From positions 1 to 52,035 of the forward strand of contig NZ_VYIK01000021.1 in NCBI RefSeq assembly GCF_008709575.1: DNA of 52,035 nt. Direction: 5' to 3'. Source of the DNA: Mycobacterium sp. GTDB lineage: Bacteria; Actinomycetota; Actinomycetes; Mycobacteriales; Mycobacteriaceae. Positions within the stretch are counted from its first letter, which is position 1. Each line of letters starts with the position of its first letter. Below the pieces are notes generated by a model that saw nothing but the letters and a program-made list of their open reading frames with translations, was not told the DNA's origin and did not search any database. The position numbers and the translations under genes were made by a program. This document shows positions 36,840-45,747 of the stretch, piece by piece.

Positions 36840-37220
36840 TCACCACGGGGACTCGTGCAGCACCAGCGTGACGAAGCCGTACGTCATGCACAACAGCAGG
36901 TTCAATGCCGCCAAAACCATGCCCGCCAAGATGAGCCAATGCGCAGCGCGGCGACGGCTGCGCTTGAACCTCGCGACGCGCTCCCGACGTTTCATCTCGG
37001 TGACCGCGAGCGCGAAATTGACGTCGATCAACTCCTCGGACGCCGGCGGCGCGCCGGCCGCGATTTCCCGCAGCCGTGCGGCCGAGATCCCCACCCCGAC
37101 GTCGGCGAAGCGTCGGCTCATCTGTCTCGCCCGCCTGCGGCTGAGCACCTGATCCCGGATGGGCGCATCGTGCGGCGCCCTCTCCCAGCGGCTGCCCCAC
37201 AGATTGGACGAGCTTGCCAT
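36840..37220 (-). CDS. Single-pass or two-helix membrane protein, hypothetical
   Basis: 126 residues starting MASSSNLWGSRWERAPHD. A long basic, helical cytosolic region (RRRARQMSRRFADVG, LAVTEMKRRERVARFKRSRRR) precedes one hydrophobic segment (HWLILAGMVLAALNLLLCMTYG) close to the C-terminus. It ends in LHESPW followed by TGA, behind which the frame continues into another hydrophobic helix. The gene lies between a membrane protein and an acyltransferase on the other strand. I do not recognise the family. Confidence 0.65.
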   Translation of the reverse strand: MASSSNLWGSRWERAPHDAPIRDQVLSRRRARQMSRRFADVGVGISAARLREIAAGAPPASEELIDVNFALAVTEMKRRERVARFKRSRRRAAHWLILAGMVLAALNLLLCMTYGFVTLVLHESPW

Positions 37221-37279
37221 GGCGATCACCCTAATTCGGCCCGGCCTATCCGGCAGGATTACCGCCGGCAAGCCGATGG

Positions 37280-38035
37280 TTACCGTCGCTCGCGGACTTT
37301 GTAGGTCGCGGGCCACGACTTTCGGGAGTCGTCGCCCACCAATGGAGTGCCCATACCCCCGACCTTGACGTCATATGCCTCCCGAGCGGCGCCGACTTCG
37401 CGGTTGGCGTGCTGCTGAGCCAGGTAGTACAGCTCATCGATCGTGGCTTCGCCGTACGCGACAAAGGTGGTTTTACGGGGGACGTTGTCGACCGCGATGG
37501 CGGCCCTTTCCAACAGCGCTCCGGTAACGAGCGCTGCCACCGCAAACAGCCCCACCGGGATCACCCAATATCCGACGAAAGCCAGCGGCCGCGTCGAGGC
37601 GGCGATCGTGACGTCCCCCGAGACGATCGGCGGAATCGCCGAGGACACCGTCATCGCGGCGAACACCGCCACCCACACCCGGCTCAGCAGCGTGGTCAGC
37701 CGGACGAACGGCTCCGCGTCGGCACGACGGCCTGCGACCCCTAGGAGGGGCTTGCCGATCAGGACGCCGGTCAGCGCCGCCAGGCAGATCCCGGCGTTGC
37801 TCAGCGCCAACGCCCACCGCTCCACGGTCCGTGGATTCATGCTGAAAATGAGCATTGCCAGCACCGGGAATACCGCAACAGCCCCGATTTCGAGCGCGCC
37901 GTGTGACGAGCGTGCCGCGAGCTTGACGCCGAAAACCGCTGTCGCGACCACCAGTGCGGCCACTACGGCAACGCCAGGGGGAACGTTAGCGACGAGCACC
38001 CAGAAGACCATCCACGGTGCAAAGCCGGCCTGCAT
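37280..38035 (-). CDS. Polytopic membrane protein, hypothetical
   Basis: 251 residues from ATG 38035 (a GTG lies 6 bases earlier). About six hydrophobic segments, the first FWVLVANVPPGVAVVAALVV and the last WVIPVGLFAVAALVTGALL, followed by a soluble C-terminal 70 residues (ATIDELYYLAQQHANREVG). No transporter or enzyme motif is recognised. It is divergent from the ICL2 gene and may share its 230-base upstream region. Confidence 0.75.
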   Translation of the reverse strand: MQAGFAPWMVFWVLVANVPPGVAVVAALVVATAVFGVKLAARSSHGALEIGAVAVFPVLAMLIFSMNPRTVERWALALSNAGICLAALTGVLIGKPLLGVAGRRADAEPFVRLTTLLSRVWVAVFAAMTVSSAIPPIVSGDVTIAASTRPLAFVGYWVIPVGLFAVAALVTGALLERAAIAVDNVPRKTTFVAYGEATIDELYYLAQQHANREVGAAREAYDVKVGGMGTPLVGDDSRKSWPATYKVRERR

Positions 38036-38266
38036 GCCCACGGACCGTCAGTGTACGACTGGTGCGCGACTCGGCGCCTGGGCTGAACCAGCACGGTGGG
38101 GCGGCGCCGCAGCACGAGCGAAGCTATCCAAGACCCTGCGTCGAACCGCTGCGCCCGGCAGCGCTGCATCGATGACCGCGGCCGCAACCAAACACGCTGC
38201 AGCAAATCAGGCCGGAGATACACTTGCCTCGTCCAGGGAACCGAGCTGAACAGGGAGCATAAATCC

Positions 38267-40567
38267 ATGGCCACCACTATCGAAGCGGAAGCACAGCCCC
38301 GCACTCGGTTCGAGCAAGACGTTATCGACACCCAGCGATACTTCGACAGTCCGCGCTTCGACGGGATCATTCGGCTCTACACCGCCCGACAGGTTGTCGA
38401 GCAGCGCGGCACGATCCCCACCGACTACACCGTGGCGCGAGAGGCCGCGGTGGCCTTCTATCAGCGGCTGCGCGAGCTGTTCGCACAGCGTAAAAGCATC
38501 ACGACGTTCGGCCCCTATTCGCCCGGGCAGGCCGTGACCATGAAGCGCATGGGCATCGAGGGGATCTACCTCGGTGGCTGGGCAACCTCGGCCAAAGGCT
38601 CCGCGACCGAGGACCCGGGACCCGACCTGGCCAGCTACCCGCTGAGTCAGGTGCCTGAGGAGGCCGCCGGGCTGGTGCGTGCCCTGCTCACCGCCGATCG
38701 CAATCAGGAATACCTGCGCCAGCAGATGACTGAAGAGCAGCGCGCCGCGACTCCGGCCGTCGACTACCGGCCGTTCATCATCGCCGACGCCGACACCGGC
38801 CACGGCGGTGACCCCCACGTCCGCAACCTGATCCGCCGCTTCGTCGAGGCCGGTGTCGCGGGGTACCACATCGAAGACCAGCGTCCGGGCACCAAAAAAT
38901 GCGGCCACCAGGGCGGCAAGGTGCTGGTGCCGTCCGACGAACAGATCAAGCGCCTCAACGCTGCCCGGTTCCAACTCGACGTGATGCGGGTACCCGGCAT
39001 CATCGTGGCGCGTACTGACGCCGAAGCGGGGAACCTGATCGACAGCCGCGCCGACGAGCGCGACCAACCGTTCCTGCTGGGCGTGACCAACGTCAAGCTT
39101 CCGTCCTACAAGTCGTGCGTCCTGGCGATGATGCGGCGCTTCTACGAGCTGGGCGTCAAGGAACTCAACGGTCACCTGCTCTATGCCCTGCCCGACGGCG
39201 AGTACGCCGCTGCCGATGCCTGGCTGGAACGCCGGGGCATTGCCGATCTCATTGCGCAGGCGGCCGCGGCCTGGCACGACGGCGCGCGGCAATCCCTCGA
39301 CGCCCTCTACGACAAAGTCGAGTCGCGGTTCGTCGACATCTGGGAAGACGACGCCGGGCTGATGACCTACGGCGAGGCCGTGGCCGAAGTGCTCGAATTC
39401 GCCGAACGCGAGGACGAGCCGCGGGACATGAGTGCCGCCGAGTGGCGCGAGTTCGCCGCGGGTGCATCGCTGTACACCGCGCGCCAGAAGGCGAAAGAAC
39501 TGGGTGCCGACACCCGCTGGGACCCGGAGTTGGCGAAAACACCCGAAGGGTACTACCAAGTCCGCGGCGGCATACCGTATGCGATCGCCAAGTCCCTTGC
39601 CGCAGCGCCGTTCGCCGACCTGCTCTGGATGGAAACCAAGACTGCCGATCTCGCCGAAGCCCGCCAATTCGCCGACGCGATCCATGCGCAATTCCCGGAC
39701 AAGATGTTGGCTTACAACCTCTCGCCCTCGTTCAACTGGGACACCACCGGCATGACCGACGAACAGATGCGGGCGTTCCCCGAAGAACTCGGCAAGATGG
39801 GCTTCGTTTTCAACTTCATCACTTACGGCGGCCATCAGATCGACGGCCTGGCCGCCGAGGAGTTCGCGACCGCGCTGCGCACCGACGGCATGTTGGCGCT
39901 GGCTCGTCTGCAGCGCCAACTTCGTCTGGTCGAATCGCCCTATCGCACACCGCAAACCCTGGTGGGCGGGCCGCGCAGCGATGCGGCGCTGGCGGCCTCG
40001 TCGGGCCGGACGGCGACCACCAAGGCGATGGGCAAGGGTTCCACGCAGCATCAGCATCTCGTGCAGACCGAGGTGCCGCGCAAGCTGTTGGAGGAATGGC
40101 TGGCGATGTGGAGCGAGCACTACCGGCTCGGTGAGAAGCTCCGCGTTCAGCTGCGCCCGCTGCGCGCCGGCTCCGAGTTGCTCGAGCTGGTCATCTATCG
40201 AGAAGGGGGCGACGCCGAGGACAAACTCGCCAACGTGATCTTCGCACCGTTCCAAGACCGCCGCGGCATCACCATCCTTACGGTGCGCGATCAGAACACC
40301 TACGCCGAATCGTTGCGCCAGAAGCGTCTGATGACGCTGATCCACCTGTGGCTGGTGCATCGCTTCAAGGCCGACGCGGTGCACTACGTCACCCCGACCG
40401 AGGACAACCTCTACCAGACCGAGAAGATGAAGTCCCACGGCATCTTCAGTGACGTCCACCAGGAGGTGGGTGAGATCATCGTCGCCGAGGTGAATCATCC
40501 GCGCATCGAGGAGTTGCTGGCGCCCGATCACCAGGCGCTGTGGCGGCTGATTCGCAAGGAGGGGTAG
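38267..40567 (+). CDS. aceA: Isocitrate lyase 2 (long form, ICL2/AceA)
   Basis: 766 residues, the full length of mycobacterial ICL2; in M. tuberculosis H37Rv the gene is split into Rv1915 and Rv1916, here it is intact. The ICL signature KKCGHQGGK gives the catalytic Cys212. Substrate-binding motifs [12 protein letters not shown] and [10 protein letters not shown] are present. The last 170 residues are the extra C-terminal domain of ICL2. It cleaves isocitrate to glyoxylate and succinate (glyoxylate shunt, growth on fatty acids) and may act as methylisocitrate lyase. The ATG gives [17 protein letters not shown] with GGGAG upstream. A -10 like TACACT (38219-38224) lies 40 bases before the start. 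Confidence 0.96.
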   Translation: MATTIEAEAQPRTRFEQDVIDTQRYFDSPRFDGIIRLYTARQVVEQRGTIPTDYTVAREAAVAFYQRLRELFAQRKSITTFGPYSPGQAVTMKRMGIEGIYLGGWATSAKGSATEDPGPDLASYPLSQVPEEAAGLVRALLTADRNQEYLRQQMTEEQRAATPAVDYRPFIIADADTGHGGDPHVRNLIRRFVEAGVAGYHIEDQRPGTKKCGHQGGKVLVPSDEQIKRLNAARFQLDVMRVPGIIVARTDAEAGNLIDSRADERDQPFLLGVTNVKLPSYKSCVLAMMRRFYELGVKELNGHLLYALPDGEYAAADAWLERRGIADLIAQAAAAWHDGARQSLDALYDKVESRFVDIWEDDAGLMTYGEAVAEVLEFAEREDEPRDMSAAEWREFAAGASLYTARQKAKELGADTRWDPELAKTPEGYYQVRGGIPYAIAKSLAAAPFADLLWMETKTADLAEARQFADAIHAQFPDKMLAYNLSPSFNWDTTGMTDEQMRAFPEELGKMGFVFNFITYGGHQIDGLAAEEFATALRTDGMLALARLQRQLRLVESPYRTPQTLVGGPRSDAALAASSGRTATTKAMGKGSTQHQHLVQTEVPRKLLEEWLAMWSEHYRLGEKLRVQLRPLRAGSELLELVIYREGGDAEDKLANVIFAPFQDRRGITILTVRDQNTYAESLRQKRLMTLIHLWLVHRFKADAVHYVTPTEDNLYQTEKMKSHGIFSDVHQEVGEIIVAEVNHPRIEELLAPDHQALWRLIRKEG

Positions 40568-40624
40568 CCGTCCCTCCCAGGACCCCAACGGGGCTGGTCC
40601 GGATATCTCGTCAGGGAGGTTGCC

Positions 40625-40768
40625 ATGGGTCGAAGTGTCGGAGATCGATACGAGTGCGAACAGTGCGGAGCGGCGCTGGTTTACGAGAAGGCGTGTCCAT
40701 GTCAGTCCGACGAAGAGCACGCGGAGATCTGCTGCAGCACGCAGATGAAACAGGTGGTGCAGGCGTAG
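40625..40768 (+). CDS. Desulforedoxin-like cysteine-rich microprotein (47 aa)
   Basis: A short ORF with an excellent ribosome site (GGGAGG, 5 bases before the ATG). The peptide starts MGRSVGDRYECEQCGAALVY and has six cysteines: Cys11/14 (CEQC), Cys24/26 (CPC) and Cys36/37 (CC, then STQM). The CxxC...CC-xxxM layout is that of desulforedoxin, which binds Fe or Zn with four cysteines; the extra CPC pair is unusual. It sits 57 bases behind ICL2 on the same strand and may be co-transcribed. A metal-binding redox or metal-buffer role is inference. Confidence 0.75.
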   Translation: MGRSVGDRYECEQCGAALVYEKACPCQSDEEHAEICCSTQMKQVVQA

Positions 40769-40790
40769 CACGCCGATCGCGTGCGCGGCG

Positions 40791-41296
40791 TCACACCTGT
40801 CGGTCGACGACAAGAACTTGGACGGCGCCGAGCCCGGGGGCACAACGTCCGAGCCCGGCAGCGAGCGGCTCGAGCCGGGGCAAAAACCCGGGGTGCGCAG
40901 CGGTGAATAACCACCCCCGCAGGTGGGCACGTCCGTAACGGCTGCCGAGGCGGCCCAGGACTTCGCGGGTCAGCTAGTCGGCCGTGGAAAACGGGGCGCG
41001 GTGGGTAGGCCGGTCGAGCAGTCCCCACAGACTTTTCGGGTTCAGGGCCAGTGCGACGATACGACCGCCGGGGCGGGTGACACGTGCCAGCTCGGCCAGC
41101 ACCGCCGCCGCGTCTGTGAACTCCAGAGTTGCGATGGTCACCGTGGCGTCCGCGACGGCATCCGGCAGTGGCAGGCGTCGGGCAGCGCAGCCTCCACCGC
41201 GGCCAGTTCTACGGCCCACGCATGGGCACCCCAGGGCTTGTCGAACCAGGCGTCGTACGCTCGCGCCTCGGCCTCGGTCAGGTTCGGCGTGTGCAC
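40791..41296 (-). pseudogene. Decayed class I methyltransferase
   Basis: Fragments of one methyltransferase lie in order. From GTG 41296: NLTEAEARAYDAWFDKPWGA to VEAALP. Then, in another frame: RRLPLPDAVADATVTIATLEF, ARVTRPGGRIVALALNPKS, ending at an in-frame TAG (40974-40976). Past the TAG the same frame continues with LTREVLGRLGSRYGRAHLRG and ends normally in LGAVQVLVVD at 40791. The roughly 55 residues holding the SAM motif (VLDVGCGTG type) are missing between the first two pieces. So the gene has a core deletion of about 165 bases with a frameshift plus a nonsense mutation. Confidence 0.8.
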
Positions 41297-41312
41297 GGCG
41301 ACGTCGCGACGG

Positions 41313-42476
41313 TTATTTCGACCCGACTTCGTCCCGGTATTTCCTGGCCATGTGGTCGATGGCCTGAAGTTGCGTCTCCGCCAGGTTGTCTCGCACCTCG
41401 CTGGCCCGCGCTGCGGCGTCAAGTGTCGGCTTCGCCTGGCCCTGGAAGTGGGGCATCACCTCGGCGGCGAACAGTTCCGCGGAGCGCTTGGTGGCCGCCG
41501 GGTTCGCCCACTCGTGGGCCATCTGCAGCATGCAGCCGAAGCCGCCGGATTGATCCCATAGCCGCTGCACCTGGGCTCGCGCCCGCTCCGGCGTGCCGAT
41601 CACCCCGGCACCGTTGTCATTGATGATGTCGATCATCTCGTCGAGCCGCTCCCCCGGCATGGTCATCTGCGGGAATGCCGCCACCTTCTGGAAGTAGCGG
41701 AACCACGGCTCGATCCCGAATTTCACGTCGGCACGGGCCTGCTCGTCGGTCTCGGCAATATGGAACGGTCCGACCAGAGTCCAGTTTTCGCGCTCGACCC
41801 GGGTGCCAAAGGCTGCGGCGCGCTCTTCCACGATGCCCCAATGGTAGGCGAGCGCATCGAAGCCCTCGATCGTCAGCGTCGCCCCGATGGAGAGCAGGCC
41901 GATGCCATACTTGCCAGCCAGCCGCGCCCCGGTCGGCGACGCGACCGCGGCGACGGCCAGCGGGATCCCCCCGTCGGAGTAGGGAGCCAGCTGCAACCGG
42001 GCATCGAACAACTCGTGGGTGGCGGTTTTGGCGGTGACGGTCTCCCCCGCCAACAGCCGTACCACGATGTCGAGGTTGGTTTCCAGAAGTTCGCGCGTGT
42101 CGGTGGGGCTGAGCCCGATCATCGCCGAATCGGTGGGCAGTGAGCCGGGACCTACCCCGCCGATCACCCGACCGCGGGTTAGGTGATCCAGCAGCATGAG
42201 TCGGTCGGCAACCCACAGTGGGTTGTGGTACGCCAGCGAGATGACCCCGGTGCCGAGCCGGATCCGGTTAGTCCGTTGCGCGGCGGCGGCGATGAAGATC
42301 TCCGGTGAGCTGATGATCTCGCTGCCCGCCGAATGATGTTCGCCGATCCATGCCTCGTCGAAACCCAGGGCGTCGAGATGTTCGATGAACTCGAGGTCGC
42401 GCTGCAGCGCGAGGGTCGGGTTGGTACCCGCGCGGTGGAACGGTGCGATGAAATATCCGAACCTGAGCTTGGCCAT
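41313..42476 (-). CDS. Luciferase-like flavin monooxygenase (limonene monooxygenase-like LLM)
   Basis: 387 residues from an ATG with GGGGAA upstream (a TTG precedes it). TIM-barrel LLM protein starting MAKLRFGYFIAPFHRAGTNP; GFDEAWIGEHHSAG carries the flavin/substrate-binding His pair, and LGTGVISLAYHNPLWVADRL and RGRVIGGVGPGSLPTDS are typical. Similar to limonene 1,2-monooxygenase-type enzymes that use FMNH2 or F420H2 to oxidise hydrophobic substrates. The actual substrate and cofactor are undetermined. It lies 16 bases upstream of the decayed methyltransferase in the same direction, so it may once have been its operon partner. Confidence 0.88.
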   Translation of the reverse strand: MAKLRFGYFIAPFHRAGTNPTLALQRDLEFIEHLDALGFDEAWIGEHHSAGSEIISSPEIFIAAAAQRTNRIRLGTGVISLAYHNPLWVADRLMLLDHLTRGRVIGGVGPGSLPTDSAMIGLSPTDTRELLETNLDIVVRLLAGETVTAKTATHELFDARLQLAPYSDGGIPLAVAAVASPTGARLAGKYGIGLLSIGATLTIEGFDALAYHWGIVEERAAAFGTRVERENWTLVGPFHIAETDEQARADVKFGIEPWFRYFQKVAAFPQMTMPGERLDEMIDIINDNGAGVIGTPERARAQVQRLWDQSGGFGCMLQMAHEWANPAATKRSAELFAAEVMPHFQGQAKPTLDAAARASEVRDNLAETQLQAIDHMARKYRDEVGSK

Positions 42477-42568
42477 CAAGGTTCCCCTTGCGATCGAGAG
42501 TTGACCGAACCTTAACCCTATCCCGCGGGGTTCCTTGACTGAGTGACGAAGCTGGCACTATTGCCGAC

Positions 42569-43015
42569 ATGGCCGTCACCGAATCGCGGGAAGTCGTCAT
42601 CGAGGCGACGCCCGCCGAGATCATGGACGTCGTCCTCGACCTCGAGTCGTTGACCGAGTGGTCCTCGGTGCACCACGAGGTTGAGATCCTCGAACGGGAC
42701 GGCCGCGGCCTGCCCCGCAGATCTCGGCAAGTGGTGAGGATCCTCGGTCTCAGCGACGAGCAGGTGCTCGCCTACACCGTCCACGACGACGGAGTGGGCT
42801 GGACGCTGGAGAGCGCCACACAGCAACGCGCGTTAAGCGGGCGCTACACGCTTATCCCCCAGGGCGAGTCCACCCGAGTCCGCTTCGAGATCACCGTCGA
42901 TCTCGCGATGCCCGTGCCCGGATTCCTGATCAAAAAAGGCGCCAAAGGCCTGATGGACACTGCCACCGAAGGCCTGCGCAGGCGGGTGTTGGAGGTCAAG
43001 AAGGGCGCCGGGTAA
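42569..43015 (+). CDS. SRPBCC (START-like) lipid-binding family protein
   Basis: 148 residues starting MAVTESREVVIEATPAEIMD, the standard N-terminus of mycobacterial SRPBCC/polyketide-cyclase-like proteins, with SLTEWSSVHHEVEILERDG and a C-terminal helix (FLIKKGAKGLMDTATEGLR). The fold forms a cavity for hydrophobic ligands; the ligand is unknown. It is divergent from the LLM monooxygenase across 90 bases. TTGACT (42535-42540) and CACTAT (42556-42561) may be its promoter, which would leave almost no leader. Confidence 0.85.
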   Translation: MAVTESREVVIEATPAEIMDVVLDLESLTEWSSVHHEVEILERDGRGLPRRSRQVVRILGLSDEQVLAYTVHDDGVGWTLESATQQRALSGRYTLIPQGESTRVRFEITVDLAMPVPGFLIKKGAKGLMDTATEGLRRRVLEVKKGAG

Positions 43016-43041
43016 CCCCGCTGCCCGGCGCCGGCGAGCGG

Positions 43042-43359
43042 TCAGGGCCACCCGCCGCAAATACCACCCACGCAGCCGCCGCCCCCGCCCGGTCCACCAC
43101 CGCCGCAACCGACCCCAGGAAGGCAGCCGCCGCCGCCGCCGGGGCCGCCGCTGCCGGTCGGGCCGCCGGGCGCCGCGCCGGATGGCGGCACTGGGCTCAC
43201 ACTCGTCGCCGGTGTCGTGGTTGTCGTTGTCGTCGTCGACCCTTGAGTCGTTGTCGTGGTGGTGGTTGGTCCACCTTTGTGCTCGCCGTCGCACCCGACT
43301 GACAACCACAGCACTGCAGCACCGCCGCACAGCGCGATGGCCAGTCTGGGGGATTTCAT
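43042..43359 (-). CDS. Thr/Gly/Pro-rich putative lipoprotein
   Basis: 105 residues. A lipoprotein signal (MKSPRLAIALCGGAAVLWLSVGC) has a lipobox-like LSVGC. The mature part is low complexity: two poly-Thr runs, a Pro/Ser segment, then Gly-rich stretches with two cysteine pairs (GGCLPGVGCGG and GGCVGGICGGW). Poly-Thr/Pro regions of exported mycobacterial proteins are often glycosylated. No known domain. It is convergent with the SRPBCC gene. Confidence 0.7.
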   Translation of the reverse strand: MKSPRLAIALCGGAAVLWLSVGCDGEHKGGPTTTTTTTQGSTTTTTTTTPATSVSPVPPSGAAPGGPTGSGGPGGGGGCLPGVGCGGGGPGGGGGCVGGICGGWP

Positions 43360-43518
43360 CAGACCTCACTTTCACCGATGGCCCGCACGACACGTCCCGG
43401 ACCGCTGTGTTGTATACCCCCGATACGCAAAAGAAAACCGAAAAAACGTGGTACCGCCGGGTATGGCGCGGGCCACCGGCGCCGTCCCGTCACGCGGCGG
43501 CGATCCTCGGCGCGTAAT

Positions 43519-44229
43519 TCAGACCAGCCAGGGCAACTGGGCGCGGATCAGCGGCACAATTTTTGCGGCCATATAGGCGTGGCCGGCATCGTTGGGGTGC
43601 ACCCCGTCGGCACCGATCAAGTCGGATCTGCCGACGAACCAGTTTTCGGCGATCGGGTCGACGAATGTCGCCCCCGCCGCTCGTGACTGGTCGGCGATGA
43701 CGTCGCGGACGCGAAGTACGTCAGCGGGTGCATCGGCCGTCGGCCATGGTGGTCCGATCACCAGGAGTCGCGCCGACGGTGCGGCACGGCGAACCAGATC
43801 GAACGCGTCGTGTGCCTTTTCGGCCAGCAAGTCAGGGTCGGTGCCCTGATCGTTGCGGGATCCGAAAAATACCACCAGTACGTCATCGGAATGCACCGCT
43901 TTGGCGGCCAGATCGCCGAAAACGCTGCCGTGGTCGCCGGGTACGCCGTAGCCTGCTCTGCCCTCGGCCGCCACATCGGGAGCGACCTGTACACCCTGAC
44001 GCTCAAGTGTCGCCCAGGCTCGAGAGGTCCAGCTCTGCGGGCCCCGACCGCCCTCTCTGGTTCCGGTGGTGTACGAGTCACCGATAACGGCAAGGTGATT
44101 AGCCGGGGAACCCACACTCAGTGTGGTGTAGTTTCGCGTCGGGTCAGCGCGATGTCCGAGCGCCGCGAGCAGGACGGCGAGCGTCATAACAACCGTGCCC
44201 AGACGACTCACCACTTGCTCCACCCCCAT
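43519..44229 (-). CDS. Exported SGNH/GDSL hydrolase (Rv0518-like)
   Basis: 236 residues with an N-terminal signal (RLGTVVMTLAVLLAALGH). SGNH blocks: nucleophile Ser in HLAVIGDSYTTGT, Gly/Asn in FFGSRNDQGTDP, and the Asp/His pair in GADGVHPNDAGHAYMA. These hydrolases remove or transfer acetyl and acyl groups on extracellular glycans and lipids. The gene follows an acyltransferase-3 gene after 51 bases on the same strand. The same pair occurs as Rv0517-Rv0518 in M. tuberculosis as I recall, so they probably modify one envelope glycan together. Confidence 0.88.
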   Translation of the reverse strand: MGVEQVVSRLGTVVMTLAVLLAALGHRADPTRNYTTLSVGSPANHLAVIGDSYTTGTREGGRGPQSWTSRAWATLERQGVQVAPDVAAEGRAGYGVPGDHGSVFGDLAAKAVHSDDVLVVFFGSRNDQGTDPDLLAEKAHDAFDLVRRAAPSARLLVIGPPWPTADAPADVLRVRDVIADQSRAAGATFVDPIAENWFVGRSDLIGADGVHPNDAGHAYMAAKIVPLIRAQLPWLV

Positions 44230-44280
44230 GATCGGCGGCCCACCGGCATTTTAAGGGGCAGTGCAGGCACTATGGGACGT

Positions 44281-45534
44281 TTATCCGGCGCGCGCGGACA
44301 TCGGCGTGTTGCGCTCTGCGCGGGTATGGCCGTTGGGCTGCACGCTGGCCTGTGCCGGATTCACAACCGGATCCGTACGCAGGTCGATGCGCGTTTTCCC
44401 GTTCGGGGCGGTGACGTCGGCCATGCGGCGCATCCAGCGGCGAGCGGGCTCTTCCACGAAGTGGAACAACAGAGCGGCGATACCCGCGGCGATCGCGAGC
44501 AGGCCAACGACCGTCAGCTTCCCGCCGGCACCCTGCAGGGTGAGCTGGAATTGCTCAGCGGCCCACGTCCAGGCCGTGTGCACCAGCTCGTGGACCATGT
44601 AGAGGCAAAACGAGATTTGCCCACCGAAGACCATCACCCGACTGGACAGCAGCATGGGCAGGCTGCCGACGCCGACCCCCAGCGTCATCACCAATGGAAC
44701 AAACAACACGTCGACCAGCCCGCTGCTGTCGATGAGACCCGGCACGGGGTGGGCGTCCAGCACATACAACAGTCCCACGATCACCGCGAGCAGCAACGCG
44801 GAAAGGTACCCCGCCCCGCGCCGGACCTGATCGGTCAGACGCAACCTGGTCACCGCGGCGGCAAGGAGCGCTCCCGCGATGAATTGCATGACGATGCGTG
44901 GCAGCCAACTCCACGGTGTGTAGAACTGACCGCTGGCCAACAACAACAGCACCGGCGGCAGCGACGCGACAACCGCCAGCCAGAACAGGTTTCGGGCTCT
45001 CGTGACATGCGCCATCCGGAAGATCACCAGCACGAGCGAGCCGAAAAGCAGGTAGGCCAGCCACTCGGCGCTGATCGACCAGGCCGGTCCGTCCCAGCTC
45101 GATCCGTCGAAGTACGGCTGGAACCACAGTTGCACCATCAGCAGCTGACGCACGTAACTGACCGCCGTCAATCGACTGACGTCTTCCGACGGCACATGCC
45201 CGACATGCATCGTGAAGATCACCCACGCCGCGGCCAGGTGCAACGTCACCAGGTAAACCGGCCACACTCTGGCCAGTCGCAGCCACAGGAAGTGCAAAGT
45301 GGCGCGCGTGGACCAGGACCGGCCCATCCGATCGAGGTAGTTCCAGGTCAACACGAAACCGCTCAGGATGAAGAACAGGTCGACCCCTTGCGCGCCGCAG
45401 TTGAGCACCGGGGCGAGTGCGTCGCTGAAATCGGGTGCCGACGCCCGCAGCAGCGGACGGTAGTGAAACAGCACCACCCACACGGCGGCAATGATGCGTA
45501 GACCGGTGAGGGCTTTGATCTCTCCGCTTCGCAC
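44281..45534 (-). CDS. Acyltransferase-3 family membrane protein (Rv0517-like)
   Basis: About 417 residues from a GTG preceded by AGAAAGAG; the frame is open for 53 more codons. Family motifs: GEIKALTGLRIIAAVWVVLFHY (catalytic His), VDLFFILSGFVLTWNY, WSISAEWLAYLLFG and ISFCLYMVHELVHTAW near the end, with about ten membrane helices and a polar C-terminal tail. It transfers acyl groups across the membrane to periplasmic glycans. The partner SGNH hydrolase gene follows directly. Divergent from furA. Confidence 0.9.
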   Translation of the reverse strand: MRSGEIKALTGLRIIAAVWVVLFHYRPLLRASAPDFSDALAPVLNCGAQGVDLFFILSGFVLTWNYLDRMGRSWSTRATLHFLWLRLARVWPVYLVTLHLAAAWVIFTMHVGHVPSEDVSRLTAVSYVRQLLMVQLWFQPYFDGSSWDGPAWSISAEWLAYLLFGSLVLVIFRMAHVTRARNLFWLAVVASLPPVLLLLASGQFYTPWSWLPRIVMQFIAGALLAAAVTRLRLTDQVRRGAGYLSALLLAVIVGLLYVLDAHPVPGLIDSSGLVDVLFVPLVMTLGVGVGSLPMLLSSRVMVFGGQISFCLYMVHELVHTAWTWAAEQFQLTLQGAGGKLTVVGLLAIAAGIAALLFHFVEEPARRWMRRMADVTAPNGKTRIDLRTDPVVNPAQASVQPNGHTRAERNTPMSARAG

Positions 45535-45711
45535 GACACTCTTTCTCAGGACGCCACTGCTGTTTCGTTCCCGCCGCCACGCAGGCCGGCCGGGCGGCCC
45601 CGGCTCCACGGGCAGGTGTTCGGAGATTACCAGTGCTGCCGCTGCCGCACTGCCTGCGCACGCGGTGTGGCTTGGTGTCGGGTCGCCGCCCAATAGACCC
45701 CACCCAAAGTA

Positions 45712-45747
45712 TTGACTGGATCAAATAAAGGCGCGATATTCATGAGG
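45712..45747 (+). promoter_or_regulatory. furA-katG promoter, leaderless, with AT-rich FurA operator
   Basis: TTGACT (45712-45717), 17 bases, GATATT (45735-45740), then the furA GTG 7 bases later. The AT-rich spacer (ATCAAATAAAG) occupies the place where FurA binds its own promoter in other mycobacteria. The mRNA would begin at or very near the start codon. Confidence 0.65.

Noticed and set aside
36840..36842. TGA as a selenocysteine codon
   Set aside because: No cysteine homologue context, no SECIS-like hairpin directly downstream, and mycobacteria of this type are not known to rely on it here.
40748..40910. Rightward frame reading SHLSVDDKNLDGAEPGG after the desulforedoxin-like gene
   Set aside because: It has no start codon with a ribosome site and is the antisense of the C-terminal part of the decayed methyltransferase.
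38207..40930. A 907-codon leftward open frame across ICL2
   Set aside because: It is antisense to the intact, recognisable ICL2; high-GC codon bias leaves such mirror frames open.
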